Shown here one piece after another: positions 58,580-64,000 of a DNA stretch of 64,000 bases. The notes under the pieces were generated by a model that was given only the letters and a program-made list of their open reading frames with translations, was not told the DNA's origin and made no database searches. This DNA comes from Misgurnus anguillicaudatus. Its lineage: Eukaryota > Chordata > Actinopteri > Cypriniformes > Cobitidae. Every line of letters begins with the position of its first letter. The first letter of the stretch is position 1. The position numbers were made by a program, and so were the translations under genes. The DNA lies in assembly GCF_027580225.2 (NCBI RefSeq), contig NC_073346.2, positions 949,001-1,013,000 on the forward strand, read 5' to 3'.

Positions 58580-58668
58580 ATCGGCCGATATATCGTTATC
58601 GGTCTTTTTTTACTCCCTAATATCTGTATCGGCATCGGCCCGAAAAAACGCATATCGGTCGGGCTCTA
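58580..58668. repeat. Fragment of another dispersed repeat
   Basis: atcggccgatatatcgttat followed by tatcggtcgggctctaa, wording common in fish DNA-transposon ends. It lies inside the hAT element at 57400-59378. Family not assigned. Confidence 0.4.
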
Positions 58669-58774
58669 ATTTGCACAATACAATGCGCATTATCCTCCGC
58701 AGTCTAGCAGCTTCGCGTCAAGTCTAACACAACTTCAGAACGTCCTCGAGAATGCGCATGTCATAAGACATTGC

Positions 58775-58776
<2 letters not shown>

Positions 58777-58813
<37 letters not shown>
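58777..58813. repeat. (GA)n microsatellite
   Basis: About 18 GA units. Confidence 0.95.
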
Positions 58814-58817
<4 letters not shown>

Positions 58818-59389
58818 ATAAAGGTCTGACATCAGGTACCCAGGTCAGGGAAGCTAGAAGACAATAAACGTGTCAAAAGTATGACATGGCACTCATCTCA
58901 TTATATGCTTATTTAAACTAGATATATAGTTTAATAAAATAATGTATGTTACCAGCAATACATCAATTACAACCTTACTATAGTGATTGTATTTACAAGC
59001 TGCTGACCACCTTCAAAAGTGCATAACTCACATGTAAAATCATCAAATAATTCCATAAATGTTTCTTAGTTTAAAAAAGCTCTTTATTTTATTAACTTTT
59101 TGTTATTGCACTTTTATTGTAAAGATGTTCCTACAATTAAAAACAACTAGTTTGAGATTTATATTCCCTTGTCGTTTTTTAACTATACTAAAATCATCCA
59201 CCTCTCCCCGCTGTAAAAAAAAGTAACTTTTACTCTGAGTAAAGTTAAAATGATTAACTTTTTACTTTTACTTGAGTAGATTTTTAGACCAGTAACTTTA
59301 CTTTTACTTAAATAAAATATTATTAAAGTAACTTTACTTATACTTGAGTACAATATTTTAGTACTTTTTCCACCTCTGCACACATAGGA

Positions 59390-60775
59390 GTGACGAGTGA
59401 CGCTGAGTGACGAGTGAGGCTGAGTCGCATGCCCGGAGCTCCGTTGAGCTTATCAGCTAAATCCTATTTTTTCACTATCTTATTCCTATCTATATAATAT
59501 AACTTATTAGTTTATCTTAGGAATACTTTACCTTGACGATTACTGAATTGTATTACTAAGCGAAACGATTTTATCACTAGTAACACCCAGTGTTAGAATA
59601 TAGCCTGCTAGCATCTCCAGTCGGTGCCGGCTAAAGCTAGCATTTCTTACCGTCTGTTTACTTAAACCTGCCTTCGTTGACGATCTAATGGCGGATTCAT
59701 CCAATGTATGCTTTTCTGACCTGTCCACACCAGATCGGGAAGCTGTGAAGGAGGGGCTGCCCGGCCTTCGGAGAGTCGGCGTGCCTAACATCACCCTGAC
59801 CACAGACGCTCGTAGGCCGCCGAGGCGTGCTGCGAGTGAGCACCCTTCTCGATGCTGCTTCATGGACCGCGTACGGGTGAATGGAGTCGCCATCGCCCAG
59901 CATGAAAACGGTAAGATTCCGCTTGTCATTGTAACCTGCACTACTTGCCACATGTACAGTTTAGCTTCTTCCGTCAGCATAGAGGGGTTTAGATGTGCTA
60001 AGTGTATTGAAGTAGTAAGGCTGACGGAGAAGGTTGCAGAACAAGAAGCGCGCATCTGAACGCTAGTTGAGCACAGAAAGACCGCTAATGTTAATGTTAC
60101 AAACACTGTTTTGGGTGCGCCTAGTGTTAAGCGTAGTACACATGGCTCGGTTCCGACTTCAGAGTCAAGGCGGCTGACTAACTGGATAGTCACATTCGGC
60201 ATCCAAATCACGTTCCTGTTTTAATATCAAACAGATTTTCTCCACTCAGCAATACACCGGCTGAGACGTCTGTTAAAGGTGCCCTGGTTATTGGAGATTC
60301 TATACTCAGGAACGTTGACATTGAGGCACCAGCCACCATAGTCGATTGTATACCGGGAGCCAGAGCGTCTGACATTAGATCCAAACTTAAAGTGCTGGCT
60401 AATGCTAACCGTAAGTTTTCTAAAATTATTATTCACGCCGGCACGAATGACACCAGACTCCGCCAGTCGGAGATCACCAAAGATACTATTAAAGAGGTGT
60501 GTGAAATTGCAAAAACAATGTCAGGCAATGTAATTTGCTCTGGTCCCCTCCCCGCCTACCAGGGGGATGAAATTTACAGTAGATTAGTGTCTCTTCATGG
60601 CTGGATGTCAAAGTGGTGCCCTCAGCATAACGTAGGGTTTATAGACAATTGGAAGCATTTCTGGGGAAGACCTGACCTGCTAAAGAGAGATGGCCTCCAT
60701 CCGTCTCCGGAAGGAAGTGCTATACTCTCTAGAAATCTGACCAATAGTCTTACTTTTGATATTGTCTGACTATCC
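59390..60775 (+). mobile_element. 5' part of a CR1/L2-type LINE: leader and ORF1 only
   Basis: It begins right after the hAT target duplication with gtgacgagtgacgctgag repeats, a likely 5' UTR, then ORF1. After the ORF1 stop at about 60769 the text changes and no endonuclease or RT follows. LINE copies usually lose their 5' end, so a 5'-only fragment is unusual. Confidence 0.7.
59688..60769 (+). pseudogene. LINE ORF1 with PHD-like finger and SGNH esterase, broken
   Basis: CR1-like LINEs encode an ORF1 protein with a PHD-like finger and an esterase, thought to act in RNP assembly or membrane association. Here the ATG at 59688 starts MADSSNVCFSDLSTPD; a Cys pattern VTCTTC ... RCAKC (about residues 82-105) is followed by a short coiled-coil-like RLTEKVAEQEARI. 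A TGA at 60057-60059 and a frameshift near 60190-60200 break the frame. The esterase part, open about 60200-60769, shows VIGDSILRNV (nucleophile Ser), HAGTNDTRL (block with Asn) and RDGLHPSPEG (catalytic Asp and His). All expected SGNH blocks are visible. It is a decayed copy; domestication is not supported because the frame is broken. Confidence 0.82.
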
Positions 60776-60944
60776 AGGGCCCAGGTCAGGAAACAGACAG
60801 GGTTTCCCAAAAGCATCGTAACATGACACTGTTATAAAACTATTGGACAGAGTATTAACACTTAATGACTACATGCTATATGTCCATACTCAGGCTAGAT
60901 CATTGAGGTGGTCCAGTCTGAAGCTTCTCTATGTTCCACATGTT
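60776..60944. other. No recognised feature
   Basis: Short stretch between the LINE fragment and a MITE; gggtttcccaaaagcatcg near 60800 is a common fish repeat word but too short to assign. Confidence 0.35.
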
Positions 60945-61126
60945 CAAGTTGTCATAACAAAGACATCTTAAACAATTTCATCTTTGCATTAAAAATGACA
61001 TAATTGAGCGAATGACACTTAATGACAGTTGTCATAAATGTGCATAAAATCACTTTCATGTTCATGTCATGATTATAAAGGTGTCATGACAGTCTTATGA
61101 ACACCCTTTCAAGTAAAGTGATACCA
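60945..61126. repeat. MITE-like repeat ending aagtaaagtgatacc
   Basis: It carries tcatgattataaaggtgtca and gacagtcttatgaacaccct before the end, a terminal sequence seen in fish MITEs beginning ggtaacactttac. The left end is not defined. Confidence 0.45.
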
Positions 61127-62089
61127 AAAGCACTAAATTCATCTTATAGATGAGGTTCAGTCTATACTCCTAATGCACTAATGCAACATGCATACAAAAT
61201 GTTTAAACTTTAAAAAACAATTTTTAATAAAGAGCAAATATGTAAATTGTTCAAAGTTGGACATCACTTTTGGTCACTACTATATGTTGACAAAACATAC
61301 AAGTTCAAGTACATTTTCCAACTGCATCTAATGCACAGCTGAGCATGCAGATCACACTTCATTTAACATGAGCATGAATGCAAACACAATAATGAATATT
61401 ACTGTCCAGGTGGTATTACTGTTCTGAATTGGCATTCATTACAATTCATTCCAACACTAGGCCGTAGACAACTTAAATTAGACAAAAGGGAACATGCAAG
61501 TTTCTTGATATATGTCGGGTTCAAAAGCAAAACCGGATCCTCTAAAGCTCTGCGTAGCCCGATACCATGTACAAAAAGACGTCATTGAAATATTCCTTTC
61601 ATTTTTAAAGGTCTGTCATGGACCCAGAACACAATATGTGATACTGTGTGGAAGCTTAGAATGTCTATTTTCTGCAGATATGCATCACTTTGACATATAT
61701 TTTACTGTAAGAAATATGGAATGAAAGCTCTCATTCCCAGGAATAAGGTTCTATCGTTATTTTTGTTTTATTATCATCACATATTCAACACAGACAACAT
61801 ATAAAATCATTTTTATCACTTCCAACAATGTTTTATGTCATTTCAAATGGTTTCCTGTAAAATGATACCCAATTTTTGTATGTACACCTCTGTGGGTATG
61901 AGAAACTTTTGAATTTAGGTAGGCCAATGTGTTTGAATCATGCTCCTTATAGTTTCAGCAGCTCTATGGAACATATTATGTTCCCTAGCATGTGCATATC
62001 AATAGCTCAGTGATGATCACAAATTTTCCATCTTGCCTTGTTTTTATCCTATCTCTCCTTCCTTTCTTCTATCTTTGTCTGCGGCTTGG
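61127..62089. other. Intergenic DNA with no recognised gene
   Basis: A 70-codon frame at 61512-61724 has no domain. The rest is AT-rich. Confidence 0.45.
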
Positions 62090-62530
62090 ACAATGAGCAA
62101 CGGCCCGCTGACTGTCTGAAAGTTAGTCACCTCCAAGACACCACTTCCCCTCGTCGGTGAAATAGAGAAGCATTTTCTTCCTCTCCCTGAGCTTCTCTTT
62201 TTCGCTGCCGTCTAGACCCCATAAACAATGCCTTCTCCAGAAATTCTTTATTATGAGAGTCACAGATCAAAGAGCGGTGCGTAACATGAGTCCACAGACA
62301 GCGGGTAAACCGGCATGCATGCTCAATGCCGCTCTTTATCCTGGTCAAAAAAGAGATTGTGACAGCAAGAAAGACTTCAAAGTGACAAGCCTCAGTCTTC
62401 ACTGGCCTATTAAATAAAGAGTTGGGGGACGGGATGCTTGATTTCACATGAGATGCGTGAGGTGCCATCACAAAGATTCTTTTAGTATATGGAATAGGAA
62501 TGGCAAAATCCGTGTTGGTGGGGGGTGAGA
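62090..62530. other. Unique, higher-complexity block; possible conserved noncoding element
   Basis: No repeat character, even base composition and word patterns such as ctattaaataaagagttggg and ctcaatgccgctctttatcc that look like noncoding conserved DNA. A minus-strand frame of 151 codons spans it but has no domain, and its N-terminal part is a microsatellite-like Ser-Leu run. Conservation cannot be judged from one sequence. Confidence 0.25.
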
Positions 62531-64000
62531 GAGAGAGAGAAAGAGAAGAGAAAAGAGGGCGGCAAAATAATGTGTCCCTCACTTTTTTCCCAATTGCATT
62601 CCATTATAGGTGTCTTCTTTCCAGTTGCTTATGTCTTGTCACCATGAGGGCTCGAGTTTCCCCTGTATTACCATGTTACAGCAACATTCACTTGATATTT
62701 GTGGCTCACTGCTTATTCAGGCCCTGCTGCTGTCTTCTGTAAAGGATTAGGGGCCGGTTGTCAGACACACGTCTTGGCATAACACAAGAGGCAGCATGTG
62801 GGGTCACAGGAGCAGTGTGGGCTGCTGTGTGCTCTTTAAGGCCAGGTGTCACTGTGAAGCCCAGCTCTGCATCAAGGATCTGTCTGTCATGTATTCAGAC
62901 AGAGGCTGGAGCACCCATGTCCAAAATGGCAGGAAGCTAAGGGGCAAGTGTCTGGACAGTCCCCTGACCCCCACTATTACTGCCACGCTCAGCTGTTACA
63001 GGACACATGCTGTTTTTCTAAGGCCGTCTTTGGTGTCTAAACAGAGTCTTGTTTAGTGGGTGTTCTAGCATTAACACCTAGTGCCTAAAACAATATCTTA
63101 TTGTTCGTTAATTAAGGTTAAGCTGACAATTACAAAACCAAGAAGCAAAAAAATAATAATGTATACCATGTTACAGAGAGTGGCATGGTATAGATGTGCA
63201 TTAAACAAAGTATTTCAAATGATTTGAAAGATTCATTATAATTTCTTTCAGGTCCAGTATATCAGATTTAAGGATTTTCGTTTTGAGAAGGGGTATGATG
63301 GTTGACGTGTCCTTTCTGCTCGTGGTTCTTTGTGATTATGCTCAGTGTAACCTCAAGTTACACAACCTAATGCAGGGTTAATCACGACATAGATAGGTTC
63401 AAGCAATTTGGGCTTTCTTTCTTTATCTCTCACCATCAGAAGATGATGTCATGCAAATTTGTGAAACGTTTTGACGTGTTTTCACAGCATGAAAGTAAAT
63501 TTCTTTATCACATATGTTTTCTTAGATTTTTCAGTCTAGTGTGTAAGTCACCAAATCCAAATCCATATCCTTTAATCACATCGTCCTGTTGCCTGAACAT
63601 AGCACCATTTTGAAACATGTCAGCAACTCCTAGCAACTAAGCCTCTGTTGTACAACAATAATGAAATGAAAACAGTTGAAATTCATGATGTTTTTTATAA
63701 TTTAGCCAAAACAAAAATGTGTTAGCTTGTGTAAAGGGTATTGTAAGAGCTGCATGGTCATTGTACCTCTTGTTAACTTTTTTTTGTCATGGTGCATAAT
63801 AGTGCAGTTTTAGCCTTGGGGAACATTGGTGTAACTTTGCAGCAGTTTTAGCCTGTAGGGGTTAAAGAGACAGGTGTTTTTACATGTTTGAGTGAAGAGT
63901 TCATAATGTTAAACAAGAGGGAAAGTTACATTTTAACTGTAAATAAAAACTTGCAACAGAAATAATAAGATCAGATTCTTCTGTACTGTATGTGACCTAA
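62531..64000. other. Intergenic DNA with no recognised gene
   Basis: Overlapping short frames near 62758-63056 lack domains. No repeat structure seen to the window edge. Confidence 0.45.

Larger units (their letters stand above)
57400..59378. mobile_element. Non-autonomous hAT element, about 2 kb
   Basis: It starts CAGAGGTGGAAAGTAA and ends TTTTTCCACCTCTG. The flanks cacatata (57392-57399) and cacacata (59379-59386) match at 7 of 8 positions. The subterminal regions carry many acttttactt/aagtaaagt words on both sides, likely transposase sites. The interior has no transposase; it includes a foreign fragment at about 58580-58668 and a GA microsatellite. Confidence 0.82.

Noticed and set aside
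59540..60211. 223-codon minus-strand ORF
   Set aside because: Antisense shadow of the LINE ORF1; the sense strand carries recognisable PHD-like and esterase motifs.
62127..62582. 151-codon minus-strand ORF
   Set aside because: No domain, low-complexity Ser-Leu run at the N-terminus, no splice sites; treated as noncoding.

Overview
This window looks like intergenic DNA from a ray-finned fish, most likely a cypriniform. The evidence is the mix of repeats: DIRS-type tyrosine-recombinase retrotransposons, L2/CR1-type LINEs, hAT elements with BED fingers, a Tc1 element, TTAA-flanked MITEs, long dinucleotide microsatellites and eukaryotic splice sites. I found no confident host gene. Almost everything recognisable is a transposable element or a remnant of one, and the species assignment is inference. 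All comparisons were made by eye within the window.

Layout. 0-0.45 kb: tandem satellite (unit about 130 bp). 0.6-1.2 kb: LINE 3' tail. 1.2-10.7 kb: an old, broken DIRS element split near its left end by a nested 3.8 kb L2-type LINE. 10.7-17 kb: small DNA elements, namely a hairpin repeat, an Angel-like MITE, a terminal-repeat element carrying a decayed RecQ-like helicase fragment, and a tandem duplication with a MITE in one copy only; then an LTR. 17.4-20.5 kb: a nearly complete hAT element on the minus strand. 20.8-22.6 kb: a TTAA element with an internal duplication. 22.6-29.6 kb: mostly unrecognised sequence with one unidentified membrane-protein-like ORF at 25.5-25.9 kb. 29.6-31.8 kb: inverted-repeat element with a nested short hAT. 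33.6-34.4 kb: deleted Tc1. 40.07-46.27 kb: a structurally complete, young-looking DIRS element. 49.4-50.0 kb: a third DIRS fragment, minus strand. 51.7-59.4 kb: MITEs and hAT elements, some nested three deep. 59.4-60.8 kb: orphan LINE ORF1 with a PHD-like finger and an SGNH esterase. 61-64 kb: mostly unique DNA.

How the main element works. The DIRS element has inverted terminal repeats, an internal complementary region that repeats both outer ends in reverse complement, a gag-like ORF, a reverse transcriptase/RNase H ORF, and a tyrosine recombinase ORF. In this family the circular DNA intermediate is thought to be completed using the internal complementary region and then integrated by the recombinase without target duplication; none is seen here. 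Three points stand out: (i) a 195-bp intron-like segment whose removal would join gag to the RT ORF in frame; (ii) an open frame of about 804 codons that overlaps nearly all of RT and runs into the recombinase frame; (iii) an in-frame TGA inside the recombinase found at the matching position in the old copy too. Gag is broken by one frameshift, so this copy is probably not autonomous.
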